A stretch of DNA of 64,000 bases from JAHCHG01 sp041745765 (GTDB taxonomy: Bacteria; Acidobacteriota; Blastocatellia; Pyrinomonadales; Pyrinomonadaceae). The DNA lies in NCBI GenBank assembly GCA_041745765.1, contig JBGTIH010000121.1, positions 74,836 through 138,835 of the forward strand, in the 5' to 3' direction. Under the pieces are notes generated by a model, which saw only the letters and a list, made by a program, of their open reading frames with translations, had not been told where the DNA came from and searched no databases. The translations under genes were made by a program, and so were the position numbers. Below, one piece after another: positions 25,470 through 35,248 of the stretch (positions within the stretch are counted from its first letter, which is position 1; the number at the start of each line of letters is the position of its first letter).

Positions 25470-27101
25470 ATGCCTGCCAATCACACCAAAAGTTCCGATT
25501 ATAACTCGCTTAAATCAACTGCTAAAAATGGCGGCACGAAGGCAAATTATAATAAAACTCTCAAGCATTCAAAAAAATCAGAAGAAGAAAAAGATCCATC
25601 TTCCAGAAAATCTCTAGTCAATTCACAAAATAAAACCAGAAAAAAAGAACATCTGCCAGAACCGGTTTCCGAAGAAAAAGAAACAAGTTCGGCAGATAAT
25701 TTTATTTTAAAGTCAACGGAAAACAGCCTGAAGCCGGAAGAAGATCTTTCTTACGCCGAAAAACAAAAACATAAAAAAGAGGCAAAGAAAACCAGGAAAA
25801 ATTTTGAATTGATAAATAGTGATTTTTGGCTGGTGAGAAACGGTCATACGCTGACCTTTATCGGGCTTTACTTGTTTTCAATTTTGGTATTGTTTCGACC
25901 TTACGAAATTGTTCCGGCATTTTCATTTCTTTCGGCAACGGCATTTTATTTTGCCGCCGCGACACTTATCGTTTATTTTCCGACACAACTTTTAACCGAA
26001 GGCAATTTTACGACTTTTTCAACCGAAGTGAAGGCAATTGCGGCATTGACGCTGATTGCTTTGATTACGATGCCGATTGCCAAAAGCCCCGGAACTGCCT
26101 GGGAAACTTTCAGCGACGCATTTATCAAAGCCGTCTTGATGTTTATCGTTATGGTCAATGTCTTGCGGACGCGTAGGCGATTGATGCAAATGATGTGGCT
26201 TTCGCTTTCAATCGGCGTTTATTTGAGTTATGTGTCATTAGATATGTATATGAGAGGCGAACTCAATTCCGAAGGTTATCGCGTCGTCGTCGAAATCGGC
26301 GGATTATTCGGTAATCCGAATGATATGGCTTTGCATTTGGTGATGATGACACCGCTTGCCATAACTCTGGGAATCGCCGCTCAGAAAAAATCGCTCAAGA
26401 TTATCTATTTCGCGATGGCGGCACTTTTCATCGGTGCGAATATGGTGACGTATTCACGCGGCGGTTTTCTCGCTTTGCTGGCGGTTGCCATTATTTTAGT
26501 CTGGAAGCTCGGACGCAGAAACCGTCTGCAAATAACAGTTATTTCAACAGTTGTTAGTTTTATCGTCTTGCTTTTCGCACCGGGAAATTACGGCTTGCGG
26601 ATGCTTTCAATCTTTATTCCGGGACTTGATCCGGTCGGTTCGAGCGGTCAGCGGCAGGAACTTCTAATTCGTTCGATTCTCGTCTCGATCAGAAATCCGT
26701 GGGGCATCGGCATCGGCAACTTTCCGATTGTCGGCGTTCAGAATCTGCAATCGCATAATGCTTACACACAGATTTCATCCGAACTGGGAATTCTGGGATT
26801 ATCGGCTTATTTGGTGTTTATATTAAGTCCGTTGCGTAAACTTTTGGCAATAGAGGAAATTCTTTTTGCCAAAAATGAATTTAACTGGTTTTATTATATG
26901 GCAATCGGTTTTCAGGCAAGTATAATTGCGTATATGGTTTCAAGTTTTTTCGGTTCGGTCGCATATAATTGGTTTATCTATTATTTAATCGCGTATGCTG
27001 TTGCTTTCAGGCGAATTTATAAAATTGACGGGGAAGAAAAAAGAAAAAATACCGAAATAGAAAGCAACCTGAACAATTCTTTAGGACTTCAAACGGCGTG
27101 A
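25470..27101 (+). CDS. O-antigen ligase / Wzy-like polymerase with long charged N-terminal extension
   Basis: This 543-residue membrane protein has ten or more predicted spans. Residues 1-112 form a Lys/Glu/Ser-rich cytoplasmic extension with no fold that I recognise. The membrane part carries family marks GGLFGNPNDMALHLVMM, TYSRGGFLALLAVAIIL, NPWGIGIGNFPIVG and SHNAYTQISSELGILGLSAY of the O-antigen ligase family (PF04932). It would polymerise or transfer undecaprenyl-linked glycan at the periplasmic face. It lies upstream of glycosyltransferases in one direction, spacing 22 bases. It is the second such protein in this window, the first being broken. Confidence 0.88.
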   Translation: MPANHTKSSDYNSLKSTAKNGGTKANYNKTLKHSKKSEEEKDPSSRKSLVNSQNKTRKKEHLPEPVSEEKETSSADNFILKSTENSLKPEEDLSYAEKQKHKKEAKKTRKNFELINSDFWLVRNGHTLTFIGLYLFSILVLFRPYEIVPAFSFLSATAFYFAAATLIVYFPTQLLTEGNFTTFSTEVKAIAALTLIALITMPIAKSPGTAWETFSDAFIKAVLMFIVMVNVLRTRRRLMQMMWLSLSIGVYLSYVSLDMYMRGELNSEGYRVVVEIGGLFGNPNDMALHLVMMTPLAITLGIAAQKKSLKIIYFAMAALFIGANMVTYSRGGFLALLAVAIILVWKLGRRNRLQITVISTVVSFIVLLFAPGNYGLRMLSIFIPGLDPVGSSGQRQELLIRSILVSIRNPWGIGIGNFPIVGVQNLQSHNAYTQISSELGILGLSAYLVFILSPLRKLLAIEEILFAKNEFNWFYYMAIGFQASIIAYMVSSFFGSVAYNWFIYYLIAYAVAFRRIYKIDGEEKRKNTEIESNLNNSLGLQTA

Positions 27102-27123
27102 GTTTCAGAAGGACAAAATTATA

Positions 27124-28302
27124 TTGATCAAATTATTACAAATAATTTTTTGGATAAGTGCAGGCGCACTTTTTTACACATATATCGGATATCCGGTGTT
27201 TGTGTATCTGGTCAGCCGTTTATTTCCGCGTAAAGTAAAAAAGAGCGAATTTGAGCCGAATGTGACGGTTTTAATCACCGCTTATAACGAAGAAAAAGAT
27301 ATTCGCGCCAAACTTGAAAATACTTTACAAATTGATTATCCGCAGAAAAAACTGGAAATTCTGGTTGCCTCTGACGGTTCAACGGATAAAACCGACGAGA
27401 TCGTTCGAGAATTTTCTGCGCGAGGCGTGAAACTTTTTCATCAGAAAGGCAGAGTCGGCAAAACCGTTACGCAAAATAATGCGGTTGAACGATCAAGCGG
27501 CGAGATCATTCTTTTTTCCGACGCGACGACTATGTATCGGCACAATGTGTTGCAGGAAATACTGCCGAATTTTGCCGATCAAACTGTCGGCTGTGTTGCC
27601 GGAAAATTAATTTATGTGGATTCGACAAAATCGGGCGTTGGGCAAGGCGCGAAAAGTTACTGGAATTACGAAACTTTTATCAAAGAAAGCGAAAGTCGTG
27701 CGTGTTCGCTGATCGGCGCATCGGGTTGTCTTTACGCTGTGCAAAAATCAGCTTATAAACCGATGTACCCGGAAGCGTGTTCGGATTTTTTAATTGCGAC
27801 CGTTTTATACGAGCAAGGTTTGCGCACAATTTATGAACCGAAGGCGATTTGTACTGAAGAAACCAATAAAAATACCGGTAAGGAAATGCAGATGCGCGTA
27901 CGCGTCATTTTGCAAACCCTGACGGATTTATGGCGGAATCGTTCGATGATGAATCCGTTTAAGAGCGGTTTTTATGCAGTCGAACTCATTTCTCACAAAG
28001 TTTTTCGGTATGCCGTGCCGTTTTTTTTGTTTTCGCTGCTGATTTCCGCTTTTGCGCTTGCTTTTTATTCCAATTTTTTTACAATGGTTTTCGCCCTTCA
28101 AATTGTTTTTTATTTAATGGCGTTGATCGCTTGGATTTTGGAAAGAGCCGGGAAATCTTTCGGACTTTTGGCAATACCGCTGTATTTTGTTTTAACAAAT
28201 GTTGCTTCACTAATCGGTTTTTATAAATTTCTACGCGGCGAACGATCCGCCCGTTGGGAAACGATTAGAGAAACAACAGATAACATTAAGCAAGTGATCT
28301 GA
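27124..28302 (+). CDS. Membrane-anchored family 2 glycosyltransferase
   Basis: This 392-residue GT2 enzyme has an N-terminal membrane helix (IIFWISAGALFYTYIGYPVFVYL) and the catalytic GT-A domain: VTVLITAYNEEKDIRAKLEN, LVASDGSTDKTDEIV and ILFSDATTMY, where the DXD-like position reads SDA. There are two or three more helices near 295-365. GIGASGCLYAVQKS-type residues (IGASGCLYAV) are as in cellulose-synthase-like enzymes. It adds sugars to a lipid-linked or secreted polysaccharide at the inner face of the membrane. The start codon is TTG; AAGGACAAAATTAT before it gives a ribosome site. Confidence 0.9.
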   Translation: MIKLLQIIFWISAGALFYTYIGYPVFVYLVSRLFPRKVKKSEFEPNVTVLITAYNEEKDIRAKLENTLQIDYPQKKLEILVASDGSTDKTDEIVREFSARGVKLFHQKGRVGKTVTQNNAVERSSGEIILFSDATTMYRHNVLQEILPNFADQTVGCVAGKLIYVDSTKSGVGQGAKSYWNYETFIKESESRACSLIGASGCLYAVQKSAYKPMYPEACSDFLIATVLYEQGLRTIYEPKAICTEETNKNTGKEMQMRVRVILQTLTDLWRNRSMMNPFKSGFYAVELISHKVFRYAVPFFLFSLLISAFALAFYSNFFTMVFALQIVFYLMALIAWILERAGKSFGLLAIPLYFVLTNVASLIGFYKFLRGERSARWETIRETTDNIKQVI

Positions 28303-28338
28303 AATAGATAGATTCTAGACTTTTGATTTAGTAAATTT

Positions 28339-29385
28339 GTGAATACACAAGTTGGAGAAACTCCAAAAATTTTAGAAAAGCGCGTCGGCAATCAAGTTAA
28401 ATTGGACGAACCGCTGATTAGTGTCATTGTTCCGGCTTATAATGTTGCCGAATATATTGCCGAAACGCTTGATTCGGCATTTGCTCAGACGTTTACGGAT
28501 TTTGAGATAATCGTCGTTAACGACGGTTCGCCCGATACAAGTGAACTGGAAAAAGTTCTGGAAAATTACCTTGACCGAATCATTTACATAAAACAAGAAA
28601 ACGGCGGTGCAGCTTCGGCGCGGAATACGGCGATTTCAGAATCACGCGGAATTTTTCTGGCATTTCTAGACGGCGACGATCTCTGGTTTCCCGAAAAACT
28701 CGCTTCGCAGGTGCAATTTCTGGAAGATACTCTTTTTGAGATGATTTACTGCAACGGAAAACTTTTCGGTGCAGCGCTCTATGAATCGCAAACCTTTATG
28801 GATAAATCTCCCTCAAGCGGAGATGTTACGCCGGAAAGCCTTTTAAGCGGCGGCTGCAACGTGCTGACTTCAGGAACGCTGGTCAAAAAAGATCTGGTTG
28901 TTAAATGCGGCTTGTTTGACGAAGAAGCCGTTCGAATTGAAGACTTTGATTTGTGGTTTCGTCTGTGTAAAAACGGAGTCAGAATCGGTTATCAAGAAGA
29001 TGTTTTGATGAAATATCGAATCAGAACGGGCAGTTTAACGGGCGATAATGTCGAAAAAGCAGAAAGAACGATTGCCGCGTTGCAAATGGTGAAGAGCAAG
29101 CATACTTTTACTGAATCCGAACATCTGGCTTGGGAAACTCATCTGAAGATGAGTGAAATCGAACTTAAACTGGAAAAAGGAAAAAACAGTCTGGTCAAAG
29201 GAGATTTTATTGAAGCCCGAAAGAATTTTTCCGAAGCAAATGCTCAAGACCGGAAATTTAAACTGACGGCACTCAACGTCTTGCTTGCCCTAAGTCCGAA
29301 GCTAACGTTGATTTTGTTTAAAGTTTTTCGTCCCGCCGAATTTTTATATATCGCCGCAAGCAATAATCATCCTCCGATTATATAA
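28339..29385 (+). CDS. Family 2 glycosyltransferase (cytosolic)
   Basis: The 348-residue GT2 has no membrane span. The GT-A core starts at about residue 28: ISVIVPAYNVAEYIAETLDS, IIVVNDGSPDTSE, GGAASARNTAI and FLDGDDLWFPEKL, all classic motifs. The C-terminal 90 residues are helical and repeat-poor (ELKLEKGKNSLVKGDFIEAR). It builds the repeat unit of the exopolysaccharide. It starts with GTG and has no clear ribosome site, so the start is less certain; an in-frame ATG is not nearer. It follows the membrane GT2 by 36 bases. Confidence 0.9.
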   Translation: MNTQVGETPKILEKRVGNQVKLDEPLISVIVPAYNVAEYIAETLDSAFAQTFTDFEIIVVNDGSPDTSELEKVLENYLDRIIYIKQENGGAASARNTAISESRGIFLAFLDGDDLWFPEKLASQVQFLEDTLFEMIYCNGKLFGAALYESQTFMDKSPSSGDVTPESLLSGGCNVLTSGTLVKKDLVVKCGLFDEEAVRIEDFDLWFRLCKNGVRIGYQEDVLMKYRIRTGSLTGDNVEKAERTIAALQMVKSKHTFTESEHLAWETHLKMSEIELKLEKGKNSLVKGDFIEARKNFSEANAQDRKFKLTALNVLLALSPKLTLILFKVFRPAEFLYIAASNNHPPII

Positions 29386-29463
29386 AGTTAAATGTAAGCA
29401 GTAATGGAAGATAAAAGATAAAACTCTGTTGAATCTATTATTTAAAGGATCAAGAACGAAATC

Positions 29464-29495
29464 ATTCACCATTCACCACTCACCATTAACCATTC
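29464..29495. repeat. Heptamer tandem repeat (ATTCACC type)
   Basis: Four 7-base units (ATTCACC, ATTCACC, ACTCACC, ATTAACC, then ATTC) lie in the 252-base gap between the glycosyltransferase and flippase genes, about 78 bases after the stop codon. I see no promoter match in this gap. Confidence 0.85.
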
Positions 29496-29637
29496 TATAA
29501 ATTAAACATTCCAATCATTTATTCCGGCGGTTAAATTTAGTAGAATTTTCCTGTGATAATTTGCAGAATTAAAGTTTAGGCAAATCTCTTCGGTTTTCTC
29601 TTCAAAAACTTTTCAATTCGGCTCAGAGATTAAACCA

Positions 29638-31248
29638 ATGACCAATTCACAGGAAAATTTATCGCTTAAATCGCAAAGCGCGTGGATAATGTTTGCCAAA
29701 GTCATCGGCTTCGGGCTTTCATTTCTCTTGCCTTTTCTGATTGTGCGGATTTTGACGCAGGATAAAGTCGGAGTCTACAGGCAATCTTTTCAAGTGATTA
29801 TGAACGCGCTCTCGATTTTGCCGCTCGGCATCAGTATGAGCGCATATTACTTTCTCTCCCGCGAAACGACGCGCCGCGCTTCATCAATTTTCAATATCCT
29901 GCTTTTCAATTTTGTCGCCGGCGGGATCGCTTTTTTCGGTTTGTATTTTTATCCGCAATTGTTGGGAAATATTTTTCGAAGCGATGAAATGACGCGACTT
30001 GCGCCTTTGATCGGCGTGGTCATCTGGCTTTGGATTTTCTCGACATTTTTAGAAGTCGTCGCGCTTGCCAACCGCGAAGCAAAAACGGCGATGGTTTTTA
30101 TAATTTTCGCTCAATTTACAAAAACCTTGCTGATGGCGGGCGCGGTAATTATTTACGGAACGGTTGAAGCCTTTATTTACGCGGCGATTTTTCAAGGCGT
30201 TCTGCAAACTATAATTTTAATTTTTTATCTTAATTCGAGATTTCCGGGATTTTGGCGTTCGTTCGAGCCGAAATTTTTCCGCGAACAGCTTTTTTACGCG
30301 CTGCCTTTCGGGCTTGCCGGTATTCTCTGGACTTTGCAGTCCGATGTTCATAATTATTTTGTCGGTTATCGGTTCAGCGAAGCCGAATATGCGATTTACG
30401 CCTACGGTTGTTTTCAACTGCCTCTGATCGCAATTCTCTACGAATCCACGACCGCCGTTTTGATTCCGCGAATGAGCGAACTGCAAGCCCGCGGCGAATA
30501 CCGGGAGATGATTCTGCTGACTTCGCGGGCGATGGACAAGCTCGCGTTGGTTTATTTTCCGGCGTATATCTTTCTGCTGATCACGGCGCAGGTTTTTGTT
30601 TTAACGCTTTTTACGCGGGATTATCTGGCAAGCGTGCCGATTATGCTGATAAATCTGACGCTTTTGCCGCTCAGTATTCTGGTTATTGATCCGATGGTTC
30701 GCGCTTATAAAGAACTCGGCAGAACTTTAATGAGTCTGCGGGTTTTCGTCGTCATCGGATTGGTCGCGGCGTTGTATTTCGGTATTCAAAACTTTGATCT
30801 GCGCGGTATGATTGCTATCGTGGTGGTGATAAACGTGCTGGAGACAATCATTGTCGGCGCGATTCTTGCCGGAAAGCTCGGCGTAAAAACGGAAGATTGG
30901 CGGCTTTTCAAGAATGTCGGAAAAATCGCTCTGGTCAGTTTGATCGCCGGAGTGTTTACGTTTTTAATTTACGGACAACTTGAAAAAATCGGATGCAGTT
31001 TCGGCGAAAATCTCGTCGGGATGGTTTTTAATTTCGTTTCGATGTTTTTTAATGCGCCGAAACAAAACCTTACGGATTTTGTTTCCGGCGCGTTAACGCT
31101 CGGTCTGACATTTACGTTTTTTGCTCCCGTTTATCTTTTCGGCATCAATTATTTCGGTTTGATTGACGCGGAAGAAAAAGATTTAATAAAACAGACTTTT
31201 GGAAAATTGCGGACGTTTTTCGGAAAAAAACAAATTCAAAATCCGTAA
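29638..31248 (+). CDS. Polysaccharide flippase (Wzx/MviN-like, MOP superfamily)
   Basis: The 536-residue integral membrane protein has about 12-14 predicted spans, beginning SAWIMFAKVIGFGLSFLLPF and LIVRILTQDKVGVYRQSFQV, which match the oligosaccharide flippase family of the MOP superfamily. It would flip lipid-linked repeat units across the inner membrane for the polymerase encoded 2.5 kb upstream. A loop of about 35 residues between late spans (near residue 450-480) is unusual. It is followed after 16 bases by the asparagine synthase gene. Confidence 0.9.
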   Translation: MTNSQENLSLKSQSAWIMFAKVIGFGLSFLLPFLIVRILTQDKVGVYRQSFQVIMNALSILPLGISMSAYYFLSRETTRRASSIFNILLFNFVAGGIAFFGLYFYPQLLGNIFRSDEMTRLAPLIGVVIWLWIFSTFLEVVALANREAKTAMVFIIFAQFTKTLLMAGAVIIYGTVEAFIYAAIFQGVLQTIILIFYLNSRFPGFWRSFEPKFFREQLFYALPFGLAGILWTLQSDVHNYFVGYRFSEAEYAIYAYGCFQLPLIAILYESTTAVLIPRMSELQARGEYREMILLTSRAMDKLALVYFPAYIFLLITAQVFVLTLFTRDYLASVPIMLINLTLLPLSILVIDPMVRAYKELGRTLMSLRVFVVIGLVAALYFGIQNFDLRGMIAIVVVINVLETIIVGAILAGKLGVKTEDWRLFKNVGKIALVSLIAGVFTFLIYGQLEKIGCSFGENLVGMVFNFVSMFFNAPKQNLTDFVSGALTLGLTFTFFAPVYLFGINYFGLIDAEEKDLIKQTFGKLRTFFGKKQIQNP

Positions 31249-31264
31249 TCTCAAATAAAAGAAA

Positions 31265-33145
31265 ATGTGCGGAATCGCCGGATTTATTAACAAAGACAGA
31301 AATGCGCCCGTTGCGGAGCGCGAGATTTTGCTCGATAAAATGTGCAAAATCATCACGCATCGCGGACCTGACGAACAAGGTCAAACCGTTCGGGGACGCG
31401 CCGCGCTCGGCATGCGCCGTCTTTCGATCATTGATTTAACGAGCGGTCAACAGCCGATTTATTCCGAGGACGGCTCGAAATTTATCGTTTTTAACGGCGA
31501 AATTTACAATTACCGCGAACTTAAAAAAGAACTCGAATCGCTCGGTTATAAATTTAAAACAAATTCCGATACCGAAACGATCATTCACGCCTTCGACGAA
31601 TTCGGCACGAAATGTCTGGAAAAATTGCGCGGAATGTTCGCCTTCGCGATCTGGGATTCTAAAGATGAATCGCTTTTCATCGCCCGCGACCGCGTCGGCA
31701 AAAAACCGCTTTTTTATTCTCTGACCGAATCTGGCGATTTCGTTTTCGGATCGGAACTCAAATCTTTAATAACTCACGGAATTTCCAAAGAAATTGATTA
31801 CGCCGCGCTCGATGCGTATTTAACTTTCGGTTACGTGCCGGAAGATTTCTGCATTTTCAAATCGGTCGAAAAGCTCGCGCCGGGTTCGTTTTTGATTTAC
31901 AAAAACGGCAAAATCGAAACCAATCAGTATTGGGATTTTAAGTACGAAAAGATCACCGAAATAAAAAGCGAAGCCGAATATATCCGGCAGCTTCAGGAAT
32001 TATTAAAGGAAGCGGTTGAAATTCGTTTGATTTCGGAAGTTCCTCTGGGCGCGTTTTTGTCCGGCGGCGTTGATTCTTCGGCAATCGTCGCGCTGATGTC
32101 GCAGATTTCCGAAAAGCCCGTGAAAACCTTTTCCATCGGGTTTAACGAAGACAGTTTCGATGAACTAAAATACGCCCGCCTTGCCGCCAAGCACTTTAAA
32201 ACAGAGCATCACGAATTTATCGTAACTCCTGATTTGGTTGAAGTTGTAGATGATCTGGTCTGGCATTTCGACGAACCTTTTGCCGATTCTTCCGCGTTGC
32301 CAACATTTATGGTTTCTAAAATGGCGCGGGATTTTGTTACAGTAGTGTTGTCGGGCGATGGCGGCGACGAACTTTTCGCCGGTTATACGCGCTATGTGAT
32401 TGACAAAAAGCGCAGCGGAATCGGAAATTTGCCGAAAGCACTACGGCACGGAATTCTTCAACCGATCAGCAAAGCACTTCCGCACAGCGCAAAAGGCAAG
32501 AATTTTCTTTATAATATTTCTCTCGATGCGATTGACCGTTATATCAATTCGGTTTCGCATTTCGGAAAAATGGCGAAGCAATCGCTTTATTCCGATAGTT
32601 TCCGGCAAAACTTAAACAGCGGTTTCGGAAAAGCCGAAGCCGATTTTAAGCGCATCGCGCTGAGCGTTTCGACCGGAAATCCGGTTGATAATCTGCTTTA
32701 TCTCGACAGCAAAACTTATCTACCGAGCGATATTTTGACCAAGGTTGACCGGATGAGTATGGCAACTTCGCTTGAAGCGAGAGTTCCGCTACTCGATCAT
32801 AAATTGATCGAATTTGTCGAAACAATTCCGACCGAACTAAAATTAAAAGGTTTGGAAACAAAGTATATTTTCAAAAAAGCCTTGGAAGGAATAGTCCCGA
32901 ATGAGATTTTATACCGCGAAAAACAAGGCTTCGGAGTTCCGATCGGTGATTGGATCAATTCTAAATTGCGTGAGCGCATTCACGGCGATTTAATGGAAAA
33001 TAAAACTCTCGAACGCGGATATTTTAATAAGAAATACATCAAAACTTTGCTTGATGAACATTCAAATAAACGCCGCGATCATTCGCATTCGCTCTGGATT
33101 TTATGGATGCTGGAGCTTTGGCATCGCCGTTTCATGGATAATTAG
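31265..33145 (+). CDS. asnB: Asparagine synthase (glutamine-hydrolysing)
   Basis: The 626-residue AsnB family protein has Cys2 of MCGIAGF as the glutaminase nucleophile, with RGPDEQGQTV and FNGEIYNYREL. The synthetase domain has the ATP pyrophosphatase loop LSGGVDSSAIVALMS at about 265 and SGDGGDELFAGYTRY, then KVDRMSMATSLEARVPLLDH. The family amidates aspartate; members within polysaccharide clusters may amidate sugar acids or act on peptidoglycan-like substrates. Its place between the flippase and methyltransferase suggests glycan modification, but that is inference. The protein is full length. Confidence 0.95.
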   Translation: MCGIAGFINKDRNAPVAEREILLDKMCKIITHRGPDEQGQTVRGRAALGMRRLSIIDLTSGQQPIYSEDGSKFIVFNGEIYNYRELKKELESLGYKFKTNSDTETIIHAFDEFGTKCLEKLRGMFAFAIWDSKDESLFIARDRVGKKPLFYSLTESGDFVFGSELKSLITHGISKEIDYAALDAYLTFGYVPEDFCIFKSVEKLAPGSFLIYKNGKIETNQYWDFKYEKITEIKSEAEYIRQLQELLKEAVEIRLISEVPLGAFLSGGVDSSAIVALMSQISEKPVKTFSIGFNEDSFDELKYARLAAKHFKTEHHEFIVTPDLVEVVDDLVWHFDEPFADSSALPTFMVSKMARDFVTVVLSGDGGDELFAGYTRYVIDKKRSGIGNLPKALRHGILQPISKALPHSAKGKNFLYNISLDAIDRYINSVSHFGKMAKQSLYSDSFRQNLNSGFGKAEADFKRIALSVSTGNPVDNLLYLDSKTYLPSDILTKVDRMSMATSLEARVPLLDHKLIEFVETIPTELKLKGLETKYIFKKALEGIVPNEILYREKQGFGVPIGDWINSKLRERIHGDLMENKTLERGYFNKKYIKTLLDEHSNKRRDHSHSLWILWMLELWHRRFMDN

Positions 33146-33170
33146 AATCATTAGGAGTTTTTTAACTAAG

Positions 33171-33845
33171 ATGAGTTATCAGAAATACGCGCAGGAAATT
33201 ATCGAAAGTTATAATGAAACTGAAAGCCGTAATTTTCTGGTTGACGCCGTAAAAGACCGCAAAGTTAAAAGAGTTTTAGATGTCGGCTGCGGCGCGGGAC
33301 AAGACCTGATTCCGTTTGCCGAAAAAAAGAACGCATTTTGCGTCGGAATTGACATCGGCAAAGAACTGGGCAAAATCGGGAATGCTTTTGTCGAAAAATT
33401 AGATTATTCTGATAAAATAAAATTTTTACGTGCAAAAGGTGAGGACTTGCCTTTTTCCGATGGAAGTTTTGATGTTGTTTTATGCCGCGTTGCTTTGCCG
33501 TATATGCACAACAAAAAAGCAATTGCCGAAACTGCCAGAGTTTTACGTTCGGGCGGCGTTTATCTGTTGAAAACACACGCTCCGGCGTTTTATTTCGGAA
33601 TGCTGAAACAGCGTTTTACAACCTTTGATTTAAGGCAATATGCTTATCCGCTGATTTGTCTGGCAAACGGAATTCGTCATCAATTTACCGGAAAACAGAC
33701 GCAGAAAGGATTTTGGAAGGGCAAAGAAGTTTTTCAAACAAAGAGTTTTTTAGAAAAAGAATTCAAAAAAAACGGGTTAAGACTCGAAGGCACGTTACCC
33801 GATACAAATATTGAATCGCCGTCACTTTTTATCGTCAAAAATTAA
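33171..33845 (+). CDS. Class I SAM-dependent methyltransferase (UbiE/Methyltransf_11 type)
   Basis: The 224-residue enzyme has the SAM-binding motif I VLDVGCGAGQDLIPFAEK (about 37-54) and the acidic loop VGIDIGKELG. Motif GEDLPFSDGSFDVVLCRVAL is typical of the Methyltransf_11 family, and VLRSGGVYLLKTHAPAF follows. It probably methylates a sugar or lipid intermediate of the exopolysaccharide. The ATG at 33171 is preceded by TTAGGAG at a distance of 14 bases; earlier in-frame starts lie inside asnB and were rejected. The next gene follows by one base. Confidence 0.88.
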   Translation: MSYQKYAQEIIESYNETESRNFLVDAVKDRKVKRVLDVGCGAGQDLIPFAEKKNAFCVGIDIGKELGKIGNAFVEKLDYSDKIKFLRAKGEDLPFSDGSFDVVLCRVALPYMHNKKAIAETARVLRSGGVYLLKTHAPAFYFGMLKQRFTTFDLRQYAYPLICLANGIRHQFTGKQTQKGFWKGKEVFQTKSFLEKEFKKNGLRLEGTLPDTNIESPSLFIVKN

Positions 33846-33846
33846 A

Positions 33847-35037
33847 ATGAACAAGCAGGAAAATACAATTTACAACAAGCTGAAATGGAATTTACCCTGG
33901 ATGATGCGATATCCGTTCGTCCGGTTAAATGACTTTCTGCGAAGTAAATCTGAAAATCCGAAACATTTAATTTTTACGATTGCCAATCATTTTGAACCGG
34001 CGTGGAGCGACAACGGCTTGCTTGATCTGGATGATCAAAAACACCGGTTGGACAAATACTACGAATTGGCGCGCAAAACAGGCGAAGCCGTCCGCGATGC
34101 CGACGGCAGAAAGTTTGCTCACACGAATTTTTATCCGGCGGAACAATACGATTACGATATTTTAGAAAAAATGGCGCAAATGCAGGCGGAAGGTTTGGGC
34201 GAAGTTGAAATCCATCTGCATCACGGAATCGAAAAGCCCGATACTTCTGAAAATACACGCCGCGTTTTAACGGAATTTCGGGATACTTTAGCCGAAGATC
34301 ATAAATGCCTTTCGCGCTTTGACGGCAAAGGCGAACCGAAATATGCGTTTGTTCACGGCAATCTGGCTCTGGCAAATTCGGCGGACGGAAAATACTGCGG
34401 CGTTGACGACGAAATGCAGATTTTGCAGGACACGGGCTGTTATGTTGATATGACGATGCCTTCTGCGCCCGATGTTACGCAAGTTCCGATGATAAATCAG
34501 ATTTACGAATGCGATTTGCCTTTGAACGAAAAAATTCCGCACCGCAGCGGAAAATCGGTTGAAGTAAATGGAAATCAACCGCAATTGCCGTTGATTTTTA
34601 CCGGTCCGCTAATTCTTAATTGGACGCGAAAAATTAAAGGATTGCCTGTTCCGCGCTTAGATGACGGAGCATTGGTGGCAAATCAACCGATGAACTTGGC
34701 GCGGCTGAATCGTTGGATTTCCGCCGATATTACCGTTCAAGGTCGCCCCGAATGGATTTTTATAAAACTTTATTGTCACGGATTTTTTACGCACGATCAA
34801 TCAGCGTGCATCGGCAGCAGAGCGGAGAAGTTTTTTAACAAAATAATTGAAAATGGCGAAAAAACGGGCGATTACAAAGTCCATTTTGCTTCCGCCCGCG
34901 AAGCCTTCAATATGGTCTTAGCGGCAATTGATGGAAAAAAAAGAAATCCGAACAAATATCGGGATTATCGTTTGCAGACCATTATGAAACAATCGAAACG
35001 GTTTGAAAATAAAGAGCAGGTGAATATAATATCTTGA
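33847..35037 (+). CDS. Polysaccharide deacetylase-like (NodB-fold related) protein
   Basis: This 396-residue cytoplasmic protein has no signal peptide. IFTIANHFEPAW and EVEIHLHHGIEKP place histidines as in (beta/alpha) deacetylase barrels, and KYAFVHGNLALANS is a later barrel strand. It resembles glycoside hydrolase/deacetylase-fold proteins often found at the end of capsule loci; a classical NodB DD...H-x3-H set is not clear. The C-terminus is helical. The gene begins one base after the methyltransferase stop, so it is the last gene of this operon; a terminator-like hairpin follows at 35101. Confidence 0.65.
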   Translation: MNKQENTIYNKLKWNLPWMMRYPFVRLNDFLRSKSENPKHLIFTIANHFEPAWSDNGLLDLDDQKHRLDKYYELARKTGEAVRDADGRKFAHTNFYPAEQYDYDILEKMAQMQAEGLGEVEIHLHHGIEKPDTSENTRRVLTEFRDTLAEDHKCLSRFDGKGEPKYAFVHGNLALANSADGKYCGVDDEMQILQDTGCYVDMTMPSAPDVTQVPMINQIYECDLPLNEKIPHRSGKSVEVNGNQPQLPLIFTGPLILNWTRKIKGLPVPRLDDGALVANQPMNLARLNRWISADITVQGRPEWIFIKLYCHGFFTHDQSACIGSRAEKFFNKIIENGEKTGDYKVHFASAREAFNMVLAAIDGKKRNPNKYRDYRLQTIMKQSKRFENKEQVNIIS

Positions 35038-35100
35038 CGCAATAAGTTATCACTTAATAATGCCAATCAAGAGTTGAAATAAATCAGCCTCATTTATTGT

Positions 35101-35131
35101 GCGGACAGCTAAAATAGACCGTCCGCTTTTT
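35101..35131 (+). terminator. Intrinsic terminator candidate of the exopolysaccharide operon
   Basis: A 6-bp GC-rich stem (GCGGAC 35101-35106, GTCCGC 35121-35126) has a 14-base loop and is followed by TTTTTCT. It lies 64 bases after the deacetylase-like gene. Confidence 0.55.
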
Positions 35132-35248
35132 CTAAACTTTTTTTATGATTGACAAATCTTTACACTTTAACTTGCAAGATTAGTAATTCAAGTCATTCAA
35201 GAATCATATTACCTTCGGGTAAATAAAATTTTTGAATAAAAAAAGACT

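Noticed and set aside
33051..33170. N-terminal extension of the methyltransferase
   Set aside because: The 40 extra codons lie inside asnB and encode no conserved residues; the ATG at 33171 has a ribosome site and gives the family's usual start.
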